From: a virus
Virus record (IMG/VR): IMGVR_UViG_3300032157_000374
Coordinates: 1-33,556 of that record
Reading direction: 5' to 3' (one strand)
DNA: 33,556 nt
Each line of letters opens with the position of its first letter. Positions within the stretch are counted from its first letter, which is position 1. A program made the translations under genes and the position numbers. Shown one piece after another: positions 1 through 7,179 of the stretch. The notes beneath the pieces were generated by a model that worked only from the letters and a program-made list of their open reading frames with translations, searched no databases and was not told where the DNA came from.

Positions 1-477
1 TCACAGGCGCAGCTCCGTGAGCACCTCGGCGGAAGGTCTCCACCAACCGCGAGCGCCCTTGGCAGGGACAGTGCGCGCGAGCGGGCGAGGCTCACGCACG
101 AGAACAGCGAGCGACTCAGGCACGTACCACGGCGACTCAGGTGCATGCTCGGGACGCCGATACCCCGTGACCTCAATGCTGCCGACGATGTGACCGCGCA
201 GGGCGTCGAGCTGGCTTGTGCTGACGTGAGGAGCGCCCTGCAGCGCGCCGCTCTGGCGCATGCACTCGTAGACGCTGCTGAACTCCAAGTAGAGCTCCGC
301 CAAGCGAGACTCTGCGCCCAAGTGCGGCCAAAGGCTGGCGTGCACCCAGACTCTGCCGGTGACGGTCTTTGGGAACGTCAGGCCACGGTTCTCGACGTCC
401 TTACCGGCGTGCATGAGCGCCCACGCCCACGGGGCGTAGAGCGAGATCGCAAACTCCGGCTCAGTAGAGGTTCTCAC
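1..477 (-). CDS. ASCH-domain protein
   Basis: A protein of about 158 residues with the ASCH/PUA-like fold signature. Near the N-terminus is SLYAPWAWALMHAGKDVENR, followed by GRVWVHAS and then GHIVGSIEV, which match the conserved strands and helix of ASCH domains. ASCH proteins bind RNA or modified nucleosides, and some bacterial members hydrolyse N4-acetylcytidine; the substrate here is unknown. I chose the GTG at 477 because AGGAGG lies seven bases upstream; the longer reading frame back to 516 would overlap the preceding gene by 56 bases instead of 17. The stop codon is the first three bases of the window, so the gene is complete. It is the last visible gene of the late operon, downstream of the fibre region, where phages often carry accessory genes. 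Confidence 0.8.
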   Translation of the reverse strand: MRTSTEPEFAISLYAPWAWALMHAGKDVENRGLTFPKTVTGRVWVHASLWPHLGAESRLAELYLEFSSVYECMRQSGALQGAPHVSTSQLDALRGHIVGSIEVTGYRRPEHAPESPWYVPESLAVLVREPRPLARTVPAKGARGWWRPSAEVLTELRL

Positions 478-754
478 TGAAGAGCCTCCTGTCGTCGCCG
501 CCGCAACGGTGCACACGCTGACCGTTCTGCAGGGCCAGCGCGAGCGCTTCCTCTCGCGTCATGAACTGGTTCCACTGGTCGACAAAGCCCTGCTGCCAGC
601 CGTTCGGGTCGCCGAGCTCGAGCAGGCCGTCGCGCGTGAGCAGGTGAGCGAGCGCAAAGCAGTGATGGTGCCGAGGGCCACAGAGCACGACAGCGCCGCT
701 TCGGATGGCCGCGCACACCACGCGGCGCCCACTCTGCTCGGCGGTTGCGGTCAT
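461..754 (-). CDS. Conserved small phage protein, function unknown
   Basis: A 97-residue protein. Its centre and C-terminus read QGFVDQWNQFMTREEALAL, then GQ, then RLFSENLY. I recognise this pattern (GFxDxxxxFxxREEA, C-terminal LxSExLY) from small proteins widespread in phage genomes that have no assigned function. There is no signal peptide or membrane segment. The ATG at 754 overlaps the stop of the upstream propeller-like gene in an ATGA junction, which supports the start and translational coupling. The 3' end overlaps the ASCH gene by 17 bases. A longer open frame reaching 1072 is antisense or out-of-frame noise over the propeller gene. Confidence 0.75.
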   Translation of the reverse strand: MTATAEQSGRRVVCAAIRSGAVVLCGPRHHHCFALAHLLTRDGLLELGDPNGWQQGFVDQWNQFMTREEALALALQNGQRVHRCGGDDRRLFSENLY

Positions 755-1677
755 CTCGCGTAGGGCCTCGCGCAACCGTGAGTGGCCAGAACGAAACCCT
801 CCGAAAGGGCGGAGAGCGTCAGGCCGTCTGCCGCCCAGCGATGAAAGGTGCAGTTGCTGGGCGTCAGCGCTTGAAAGGCTTCGAAGTCGAGGTCCTCGAG
901 GTTCCAAGCGTTGGCAGCGCTCACTTCGTAGACGATGAGGTTGTGCCCATCGTTGGCGCCCATGATGAACATCCGCCTGCCGTCCGCCGACCAGTCGATG
1001 CTTTCGGCACCGTCTTCCTCCGAGGAGATGTCCAGCGTCACGGTGTCGTAGGTGGCCGTGCTGACGTCCCACGCGGTGGCGAGCGTGTACTGGTAGACCG
1101 CGGCGTCGGCGAGCACGTACATCCGGAGGCCGTCCGGGCGAAACGCGACGTCTTGGGGGTTGGCCACTTGTGCGCTCACGTCGACGCTGAGCTCAGCGAA
1201 GGTCGCGGTGGCAAGATCCCACGCGGTGGCAAGCGTGTACTGGTAGATGTTGCCCGTGCCGCACTGGAAGAAAGCGAGCCCGTCCGGCTTGAAGTGGAAA
1301 GCGCGCGCGTCCGCGACTTCCTCCGACAGGTCGAGCGTGACACCGTCGGCCGTCAGCGACGTCTCGACGTGCGGCGTCGCCGCCGTGTGCTGATGCAGCA
1401 CGTCATCGTTGTCGCGCCGGTAGAACTTCCGCCCGTCCGGCGACCACTCAAAGGCGGCCACTTCGCCTCCGTCGAACACCTTCCGGCCGAGCTCCGTCGC
1501 GAGCTCGTACTGGTATGGCTTCCAGTAGATCTGCCGCGCGGTACCGAAGCCGACCTGGGCTTGCAGGTGGTCGGTCCGCTGCTCCAGGTCGACGATCGGC
1601 TGATTCAGCGGCGCGTCGTTGTCACCGCCAAGTAGGCGCGTGCTCTCCAGGATCTTGCGAATAGTTGGCCAAACCAT
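751..1677 (-). CDS. Repeat/propeller-like virion protein, probable tail-fibre-associated
   Basis: A 308-residue protein. After an N-terminal segment with short helices (about residues 1-60) it has repeats of roughly 50 residues. Each repeat contains a motif like SPDGRKFY/RPDGLRMYVL followed by YQYTLATAWDxxTATF and a V/D-rich strand. This DGxxMYV...YQYTLxTxWD repeat is typical of phage and bacterial beta-propeller-like surface proteins. The likely role is receptor binding or tail-tip decoration, inferred from its place after the fibre gene. The stop is shared in an ATGA overlap with the next gene. It has no secretion signal, as expected for a virion part. An enzymatic role is not supported by any visible motif. 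Confidence 0.65.
   Translation of the reverse strand: MVWPTIRKILESTRLLGGDNDAPLNQPIVDLEQRTDHLQAQVGFGTARQIYWKPYQYELATELGRKVFDGGEVAAFEWSPDGRKFYRRDNDDVLHQHTAATPHVETSLTADGVTLDLSEEVADARAFHFKPDGLAFFQCGTGNIYQYTLATAWDLATATFAELSVDVSAQVANPQDVAFRPDGLRMYVLADAAVYQYTLATAWDVSTATYDTVTLDISSEEDGAESIDWSADGRRMFIMGANDGHNLIVYEVSAANAWNLEDLDFEAFQALTPSNCTFHRWAADGLTLSALSEGFVLATHGCARPYAR
1067..1247 (-). repeat. 31-bp near-perfect direct repeat inside the propeller-like gene
   Basis: Positions 1067-1097 and 1217-1247 are the same 31 bases with one mismatch, exactly 150 bp apart. They encode the YQYTLATAWD part of two successive 50-residue repeats. The nucleotide-level identity suggests recent duplication or gene conversion between repeat units. 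Confidence 0.85.
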
Positions 1678-1684
1678 GCTGCCC

Positions 1685-2236
1685 TCACAAAGTGAACATC
1701 ACATCGAAGCGGACGCCAGCCGCGCCCGACGCGGCACCGCCCAGCGTGCCGGGATTGATGAAGAGTCGATTGCTGTCCAGGTACCCGAACTCCGCCAGAA
1801 ACGTCGAGCCGTCCGCCAGTCGCATCGCGGCGCTGCCCATCACAGACTGCGGGCCAAGGCCGATGAAGCCACCGAGAGCAAAGAACTTCGCCCCGGACCC
1901 CGTCAGCTCAACATCGCAGCGACCCGCGATGCGCACGAGGTTGCCGATCTTCCAGCGCAGCATGGCGGTGGCGGTGCTCGTCACCGTCAGATTCGCCTCC
2001 GCCGTCACCGTGCCGATCGCGACCGCGCCGGACTCGAGCAGGGGTGAGTAGAACGCGATGTCGCGCGCGAAGATGCCAGCTATGTGCTCCGCGCTCGTGC
2101 CAGCGATTGCCGCGACGTGCTCCGCCGAGAGCAAGGCGATCTGCGCTGCCTGCGCCGGCGTGATCCCGAGCACCTTCTTGCCCGTCGGTGACATGAGGTC
2201 ACCGTTCTCGTCCACTCTCCAGTGCGGTGTCAGCAT
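1685..2236 (-). CDS. Fibre-region protein, function unknown
   Basis: A 183-residue protein. The N-terminal part reads like a fibre linker: a short HWRVDENGDL motif, then ITPAQAAQIALLSAEHVAAI and a similar SAEHIAGI helix. After that comes a beta-rich, Gly/Ala-rich C-terminal domain (residues about 60-183) ending in FDVMFTL. Its position directly after gpI, where the fibre gene sits in P2 and Mu, suggests a fibre, fibre-attachment or baseplate-appendage role. The start codon shares one base with the gpI stop (TGATG). I do not recognise a named family, so the role rests on position alone. Confidence 0.55.
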   Translation of the reverse strand: MLTPHWRVDENGDLMSPTGKKVLGITPAQAAQIALLSAEHVAAIAGTSAEHIAGIFARDIAFYSPLLESGAVAIGTVTAEANLTVTSTATAMLRWKIGNLVRIAGRCDVELTGSGAKFFALGGFIGLGPQSVMGSAAMRLADGSTFLAEFGYLDSNRLFINPGTLGGAASGAAGVRFDVMFTL

Positions 2237-3150
2237 CAGCTCAGCTCCAGGAACCCATCGTCATCGGTCACCACGAACGCGCCCCCGCCGATCGTCAGGA
2301 AGCCGGTGCCGCCGGGGAAGATCCCCGCGTCGTCCGGCGGTGCCTCGAGCTGACTCACGAGGGCGAAAGCGCCGCCGAAGTATTGCATCCGCACCCCGTC
2401 CAGATCCTCGAGCTCGACGTCAAGCGTGGCCGTCACCGTGTAGCCGTCGAGCGCCACGCCCACCACTGAGACGCCGGGCGCATCGATCGAGATGGCCGGG
2501 ATCGAGTCGCCGTCCAGCGAGCGCGAGAACGCCAGGTGCACGCTCATGCCGTCCTCGGCAAGGACCGACGACAGGAGCACGGGCACCGTGTGCTCGTTCT
2601 CGTAGGCGGGCAGAAGCATGAGGTCCGCTTCGGTCGGCACGTAGAAGATCCACGGCTCGTCGAGGTGCACCGACTTCTGCTTCCAGCTCGTGACGAGCAG
2701 CCGCAAGCGCTCCCGCTCAGGCTCGGGCAGGATCTCCGAACCGACCAGCGCCATCCAGTAGACGAACGGTGAACCAGGGGCAGCCGCGAAGGTGCCGTCG
2801 GCAAGCAGGGCGCCGTCGGCGTAAAGGTCAGGTCGCTGTCGCAGCTGGAAGCCTTCCAAGCCGATCGCTTCCAATGCGTCCCTGACCGCCCACGGCGTGC
2901 CGCGCAGACGGCGACGCTCGAGGATGCGCTTCAGCAGCAGGCGCCTGGTGGGCACGTCGGCTGCGTTCCACGCTGCATCGAGCGCACCAAACTGCGCAGC
3001 GAGCTCGACCAGCGCAGCAGGGGTCGCGTGGTCGACGACGTAGATCAGCAGCACCGTGATGTCGATCTCCGCGAAGCGATCGACCATCACTTGCTCGAGA
3101 CGCCCCATGCGCTCGTCCCTCACGCTGGGCGGAAGCAGAAGCTCAGGCAT
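2236..3150 (-). CDS. I: Tail protein I (P2 gpI-like baseplate protein)
   Basis: About 304 residues from the ATG at 3150. The N-terminal half (LLPPSVRDERMGRLEQVM...AELDI-type helices, then WNAADVPTRRLLLKR and GTPWAVRDALEAIG) is the typical gpI family core. That core helps close the baseplate and connects to the fibre. The C-terminal third (after about residue 190) is a beta-rich extension (DGVRMQYFGG...TIGGGAFVVTDDDG), probably the distal fibre-facing part. The open frame continues upstream to 3201, but the ATG at 3150 overlaps the gpJ stop by 8 bases and begins the conserved MPELLLPPS, so I prefer it. The downstream fibre-like gene overlaps by one base. Confidence 0.85.
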   Translation of the reverse strand: MPELLLPPSVRDERMGRLEQVMVDRFAEIDITVLLIYVVDHATPAALVELAAQFGALDAAWNAADVPTRRLLLKRILERRRLRGTPWAVRDALEAIGLEGFQLRQRPDLYADGALLADGTFAAAPGSPFVYWMALVGSEILPEPERERLRLLVTSWKQKSVHLDEPWIFYVPTEADLMLLPAYENEHTVPVLLSSVLAEDGMSVHLAFSRSLDGDSIPAISIDAPGVSVVGVALDGYTVTATLDVELEDLDGVRMQYFGGAFALVSQLEAPPDDAGIFPGGTGFLTIGGGAFVVTDDDGFLELS

Positions 3151-4270
3151 CGCCCACCCCCTGCTTCTCGACCACGTGCGAATCGATCGAGACGGTGACA
3201 CCCGTGCAATGTGCCCACTCGTGCTCTGCCAGCACCGTGAGAGGCGGGCTGATTACGATCGGTCGATAGACGCCGGGGACCTTCAGCTCCTGGATGATCT
3301 GCTCGGGCACCAGGTCCCGACCAAGGCTCGCCTCGCGCGCCTGCCGGTACTTCTCGGCGGCGGCTGTCGCAACCTCGAGGACGCTTGAATCATCGACGTC
3401 GGCGAAAAGCACCAGGCTCACCTCGAGCTCCCACGCCACCTCCGTCGCAGCCACGGCGGTGACCGTGTCCGACATGGGGCGCTTGCGGTCGGAACCGACG
3501 CCAGCGAGCACCAGGGCCAAGAGCTCAGGGCCTGGCAGGCCACTCGAGCCAAGCACCGCGAGCTGGATCTGGCCGGGCGTGGGCGACAACACCGCGACGT
3601 CGCTGACGGCGCCCGACGCGGACAGCGCGTGGAACCTGTACGCCTCCTCCGGGCCTGCCGTGGAGAACGCATCGGGTGCCAGCAGGATCCGCTGGTAGTA
3701 GCGAGGTTCGCTCTCTTGTGCAGAGCCGCCCTCAGTAGTGGTGGTGTTCTCTGCCGCCATCTCGAGCGGCAGAGGATCGACGGCGCCATTCACCTGGCCC
3801 GCGAGGTAGCCATTGCCATGCGCACCAGCATCGGCGGCCTCCGCGGGCACCGTGCCGCTAACGTCGCCGGCAGGCAGGATGAGATCACGCGTGGTCGCAA
3901 AGATGACCTTGCCGTCCCGCGTCTTGCGGCGCGTGCCTGATGGCACGAGCAGATCCGCACCGTGGGCCTCGGGCAGAGTGAACTCCAACGTCGTGCGCGC
4001 CTTCTGCGGGAGCAGGCGCGGCACACCGATCAGCTCGCCCAAGTAGTCGAGCACCGGAAAGCGCGAGAAGCGCGGCAGCAACAGCTTCGCCGCCTCCTGA
4101 ACACCGACCCGCACCAGCGTCTCGCGGTAAGCCAGCACCCTCAGCAGCATCGCCTCGGGCTGCGCAGGGGACAGCGGCTCGCCGCCCAGGGTCTCCCAAT
4201 GTTCGAAGATCTCCTGCTCGATCACGCGCGGGTCGCGCATGATGAAATCGGGCTCAGGCAGCGACGTCAA
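3143..4270 (-). CDS. J: Baseplate assembly protein J
   Basis: A 375-residue baseplate-wedge protein. The N-terminus (TSLPEPDFIMRDPRVIEQEI) is a gpJ hallmark. It is followed by LLRVLAYRETLVRVGVQEAAK, the Baseplate_J core with VPSGTR and a GxxGNGYLAGQVN loop near residues 110-165, and a C-terminal wedge domain. The start is a TTG at 4270: GGAGG lies six bases upstream, and starting at the next ATG (4240) would remove the conserved LPEPDFI. It overlaps gpW by 17 bases and gpI by 8. In P2 and Mu tails this protein multimerises around the hub to form the baseplate periphery. Confidence 0.93.
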   Translation of the reverse strand: MTSLPEPDFIMRDPRVIEQEIFEHWETLGGEPLSPAQPEAMLLRVLAYRETLVRVGVQEAAKLLLPRFSRFPVLDYLGELIGVPRLLPQKARTTLEFTLPEAHGADLLVPSGTRRKTRDGKVIFATTRDLILPAGDVSGTVPAEAADAGAHGNGYLAGQVNGAVDPLPLEMAAENTTTTEGGSAQESEPRYYQRILLAPDAFSTAGPEEAYRFHALSASGAVSDVAVLSPTPGQIQLAVLGSSGLPGPELLALVLAGVGSDRKRPMSDTVTAVAATEVAWELEVSLVLFADVDDSSVLEVATAAAEKYRQAREASLGRDLVPEQIIQELKVPGVYRPIVISPPLTVLAEHEWAHCTGVTVSIDSHVVEKQGVGDA

Positions 4271-4607
4271 CGGGCACCTCCGTCGTCTGCTCGTCGGCGG
4301 CCTCGAAACGCTTCGGAACCCACGTCACTCGCACTACTGCGCGGCCGACCTCCGTCTCGTGCGGAATGGCCTGGACGCGCCGCACGGTCACCCGCGGTTC
4401 GAATCTGCGCAGGCAGTCCTCGACGCTCGCGACGAGGAGCGGCACCGCGCGGGCGAAGGGCAGATCCAAACTGGCGAGCCAGTCCACACCGAGCTCGTGC
4501 TGGTGCGGCACCGAGCCCTTCTGCGTGGTGCCCAGCACCCGAATGCTCTGGTGGAGCTCGGCGATGTGCTCGCTGATCTCCTTTTCCGAGCCAATGCGGA
4601 TCGCCAC
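4254..4607 (-). CDS. W: Baseplate wedge protein W (GPW/gp25 family)
   Basis: A 117-residue protein of the gpW/T4 gp25 family, which initiates sheath assembly and joins baseplate wedges to the sheath. Visible family features are the N-terminal helix with IAELHQSIRVLGTTQKGSVPHQHELG, where a GTxxGxRxxxxxxG pattern is conserved, then SLDLPFARAVPLLVASVEDCLRRFEPRV and a beta C-terminus. The start is a GTG at 4607. A 47-base gap separates it from gpV, the only sizeable gap in this part of the operon, and a palindrome lies in that gap. It overlaps gpJ by 17 bases. Confidence 0.9.
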   Translation of the reverse strand: MAIRIGSEKEISEHIAELHQSIRVLGTTQKGSVPHQHELGVDWLASLDLPFARAVPLLVASVEDCLRRFEPRVTVRRVQAIPHETEVGRAVVRVTWVPKRFEAADEQTTEVPVDVAA

Positions 4608-4646
4608 GGGAGCAACCTACGGCGGCCAGGCCGGCCTCGGCTGGGG

Positions 4647-4657
4647 TGAACTGTTCA
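4647..4657. promoter_or_regulatory. TGAACTGTTCA palindrome between gpV and gpW
   Basis: A perfect 5-1-5 dyad covering the stop codon of gpV and the start of the 47-base gap before gpW. It has the same core, GAACTGTTC, as the intergenic sites at 16772-16780 and 25008-25016. It could bind a phage regulator and start or boost transcription of the baseplate/fibre genes. The function is inferred from recurrence only. Confidence 0.4.
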
Positions 4658-5185
4658 GTCACTGCTGCTCCTGTCCGAACCCATCGCCGGAGGCCAATCG
4701 GCCAGCGCCGCGAGAATGGTCGTTTGCAGCCCGACCCCACCGTCCATCGCAATGGGCACCCCACCCTGGATCGCGCTCTTGAGGGCATTGAGCGCAGCGA
4801 CCACCCGATCCTCGCGTGTCAGCTTGGATGCCCCTGCGCCAACGTGGAACTCTTGCACGTCGGCGGTCAGCCGGTGCTGGGCCCGGTCGTACTGGACGGC
4901 ACCGTCGTCACCGAAGGTGACCCTGCGCACGTCAGCGGAAGCCCCCGCGGGCTTGTGTTGCTCCGAATAGATCGCGCCCAGCACCACACCCTTGTCACCG
5001 TGTTCGTCAAGGACGACGGCGACTATCTCGTCGACCTCCGGCCACGCCTGATCCCGGTTGCCGCCGGGCGCGGCATTGCGCTGCAGCACGGCGAGCCAGG
5101 GGCTGGTCAGGTCGTCCTCGTCGAAACGCACACGAGCGCGGCCCCGCTCGTAGTCGAGCTCAGCGACTCGGCCTTCACGGTACAT
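4655..5185 (-). CDS. V: Baseplate spike protein V
   Basis: A 176-residue gpV-family protein, the membrane-piercing spike of contractile tails. It has the N-terminal OB-fold (MYREGRVAELDYERGRARVRF, then SPWLAVLQRNA and WPEVDEIVAVV), the GVVLGAIYSEQHKP loop typical of gpV, and a short beta-helical C-terminus. No HxH iron-binding tip motif was seen in the C-terminus, so tip chemistry may differ or another protein may cap it. The ATG at 5185 was chosen over the frame's extension to 5263 because it begins the conserved domain and overlaps gpD by only 11 bases. Its stop codon lies in the palindrome at 4647-4657. Confidence 0.88.
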   Translation of the reverse strand: MYREGRVAELDYERGRARVRFDEDDLTSPWLAVLQRNAAPGGNRDQAWPEVDEIVAVVLDEHGDKGVVLGAIYSEQHKPAGASADVRRVTFGDDGAVQYDRAQHRLTADVQEFHVGAGASKLTREDRVVAALNALKSAIQGGVPIAMDGGVGLQTTILAALADWPPAMGSDRSSSD

Positions 5186-6446
5186 GCGAAACCTCCGCGC
5201 TTGTCTGGTAGCCGCTCTGTCGATTGACCGTGTGCACGGTCTTGTCGGGCAGGTACTTGCCACTCAGGCGCCCAGCATCGATCAGGTTCACCGGCATGCC
5301 GGCCACCAGCCGCGGCATGCCCTGCACCTTCAGGGTCGCCGTCGCGCGGACTCGGTTCTTGCGGTGCAGAAAGGCCCGAGCCTTGTTCTCGGCCTCGGCC
5401 GCTGACTCCACCCTCTCGTGCAAGCGCAGGACGTCGGCAGCGCCCAACGATCCGCCCGGCGTCTGGGCGCCGGATCGAAAGCCGAGCTCGAGGGCGACTG
5501 CGTACACCGTGGCATCGACCACCCCGCTCGAGCTCAGGCCCTGGGCCGCCTGGAACGACCGCGTGGCTCGCTGGGTCGCTGGACCGAAGTCTCCATCGAC
5601 CGCGCCAGCGTAGTGCCCTTGCGTCTGCACGAACCGCTGCCAGTCCCGGACGTCGTCCTTGTGGGGAGTGCCGACGCTGAGCACCACGGAAGGCGCAACG
5701 GCTTCGCCGATTGGCTCGGGGAAGGATGTGCCCCGACGGAGCCCATCCGCCGTCACCATTGCCGTGACGGTTTCGCCGAGCGCCGGATCGAAGTAGCTGA
5801 CGGAGCACGCTGCGTAGGTCTTTTGGGTCGAGCCCTTGAACCCCGAGCCCGGGAGCAGATCCGCCAGTCCGATCGTGAGCACCGCGTCCTGCGCTTCGAG
5901 CTCGAGCACGTTGTAGAAGACGAGCTGGTTACCCCGCACTGAGAACGCGTAGCCGAACATCTGCGCCAGCCGGCCCATGAAGGCGAGGTCCGTCTCCCGC
6001 GACTGCGTGAGCCGGCGGACCGGGATCTGCTCGACCTCGCCAACGACCGTCAGCCCATGACGTGCGGCCACTTCCTCGACGACGTCGCGCACGGTCACCA
6101 CCTCGTAGGCCTGCGAGCGCGGCGTTCTCAGTGGCATCGTCCGAGGAACCGACAACCCGCGGATCGTCGCCGTCTTGGCCGAGTGCCCGAGCTCGATCTC
6201 GTCGACCTGGAACTGCCCGCACGGCAAGAGCGGCTGGCCGACGTAGCCCACCCAGAGCTCGAGGCGGTCGCCCTCGCTCGGGTACCAGAGCTCGCGCCAC
6301 CGCCGGTCGCCGTCCTGCAGGTCGATCTGCACCTCGTCAGCTCGACCGGTGAGGTGGTCGGTGTAAGAGATGCTGGTCACGCTGGCGGAGATCTCGTCCG
6401 TCACATCGCGGCCCTCGTAGTTGAGGACGAAGCTGGCCCGCTTCAC
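5175..6446 (-). CDS. D: Tail hub protein D with inserted peptidoglycan-binding domain
   Basis: About 423 residues. The gpD/gp27-like hub fold is seen in SVTSISYTDHLTGRADEVQI, QVDEIELG, then RETDLAFMGRLAQMFGYAFS, and again at the C-terminus in ATLKVQGMPRLVAGMPVNL and GKYLPDKTVHTVN. Between these, at about residues 263-322, is an extra module (DWQRFVQTQGHYAGAVDGDFGPATQRATRSFQ, quoted discontinuously: DWQRFVQ, VDGDFGPATQRATRSFQ, GVVDATV) with the helical peptidoglycan-binding pattern (PF01471 type). The GTG at 6446 has GGAAGG seven bases upstream and forms a GTGA overlap with gpX, so I prefer it to the GTG at 6461. The domain could hold the tail tip to murein during injection. Confidence 0.9.
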   Translation of the reverse strand: MKRASFVLNYEGRDVTDEISASVTSISYTDHLTGRADEVQIDLQDGDRRWRELWYPSEGDRLELWVGYVGQPLLPCGQFQVDEIELGHSAKTATIRGLSVPRTMPLRTPRSQAYEVVTVRDVVEEVAARHGLTVVGEVEQIPVRRLTQSRETDLAFMGRLAQMFGYAFSVRGNQLVFYNVLELEAQDAVLTIGLADLLPGSGFKGSTQKTYAACSVSYFDPALGETVTAMVTADGLRRGTSFPEPIGEAVAPSVVLSVGTPHKDDVRDWQRFVQTQGHYAGAVDGDFGPATQRATRSFQAAQGLSSSGVVDATVYAVALELGFRSGAQTPGGSLGAADVLRLHERVESAAEAENKARAFLHRKNRVRATATLKVQGMPRLVAGMPVNLIDAGRLSGKYLPDKTVHTVNRQSGYQTSAEVSHVP

Positions 6447-6664
6447 GACGGCACCTTCCACGGCGGCAGACCTTGCGAACCACGCGCAACGGTGCGCGGC
6501 ACGACTGGCACCGCAAGCCGGATCCCCGCTGGCAGCACGGGCACGATCGGCACCGTCGGATTCGCGGCGATGATCCTCTCGTAGCCGAACGGGTCACCGT
6601 AGTGGCGCGCGGCGATCAGATCCCAGCGGTCGCGCTCCTGGGTGATGTAGAGCACGAAGCTCAT
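6443..6664 (-). CDS. X: Tail protein X (LysM-like)
   Basis: A 73-residue gpX-family protein with a LysM-like fold. The residues ITQERDRWDLIAARHYGDPF, then YERIIAANPTVP and LPAGIRLAVPVV, match the LysM pattern of a D-IA motif, an NP turn and a P-G-xxLxVP strand. In P2 it is a small essential tail protein needed for baseplate or hub assembly. It sits between gpU and gpD as in P2-type tails. Both ends overlap their neighbours by four bases (ATGA and GTGA), a sign of coupled translation. Confidence 0.9.
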   Translation of the reverse strand: MSFVLYITQERDRWDLIAARHYGDPFGYERIIAANPTVPIVPVLPAGIRLAVPVVPRTVARGSQGLPPWKVPS

Positions 6665-7179
6665 TCGCTCCTCACGATCTCGGACAAGGGCACCTCCGCC
6701 GGGTCGCGGTCTGCATCGATCTCCTCCGGCTCGGTCGGCTCACCAGTCACCGCGCCCTCGACGGCAGTGGGCGGCAGCTCCTCGAGCAAGCCTTCCGGCG
6801 ACGGCGCCAGGGTGAGCTGCAGCCTGGAAGAGATGATCTCCCCGGTCGGCAGCACCCAAAGCCACTCCTCCTCGAGCGACTGCAGAAGGAACCAACCGAT
6901 CACGGCACCGTCCGCCATGCGAAGCGCAACGACCTCGCCAGCGTCCCCGAGCTCGCGCAGGGCGGCCGCCTCGTCGCGCGGCACCACACCCATCAGCGCG
7001 TGCAGGAAGGCCGAGATCCTGGCGCTCGTGCCGTTGGGTGCGATGTACTGCGACGGCGCAACGCCCAAGATCACGGGCTGCTCGGCGTGCTGCCAAGCAT
7101 GCGTCAGGCTGACCGCCGAAACGAGCGGCAGCGCGAGCGGCACCTTGCCAAGCCAGTAGAGCGCCAGCTGCTCGCTCAC
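6661..7179 (-). CDS. U: Tail protein U
   Basis: A 172-residue gpU-family protein. The central VILGVAPSQYIAPNGTSARI and WFLLQSLEEEWLWVLPTGEIISSRLQLTL blocks correspond to the family core (LGxxPxxxFxFxT... and ...GxxxGxWVIxxIxE). The protein helps with tail completion or hub assembly in P2-type tails. The C-terminal 35 residues are acidic and probably disordered (EPTEPEEIDADRD). The start is a GTG at 7179 that overlaps the tape-measure stop as GTGA. The gene order tape measure, U, X, D is the standard P2 order. Confidence 0.82.
   Translation of the reverse strand: MSEQLALYWLGKVPLALPLVSAVSLTHAWQHAEQPVILGVAPSQYIAPNGTSARISAFLHALMGVVPRDEAAALRELGDAGEVVALRMADGAVIGWFLLQSLEEEWLWVLPTGEIISSRLQLTLAPSPEGLLEELPPTAVEGAVTGEPTEPEEIDADRDPAEVPLSEIVRSE

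Noticed and set aside
3151-3201. N-terminal 17-codon extension of tail protein I
   Set aside because: Arg/Ser-rich and inside gpJ; the ATG at 3150 begins the conserved region.
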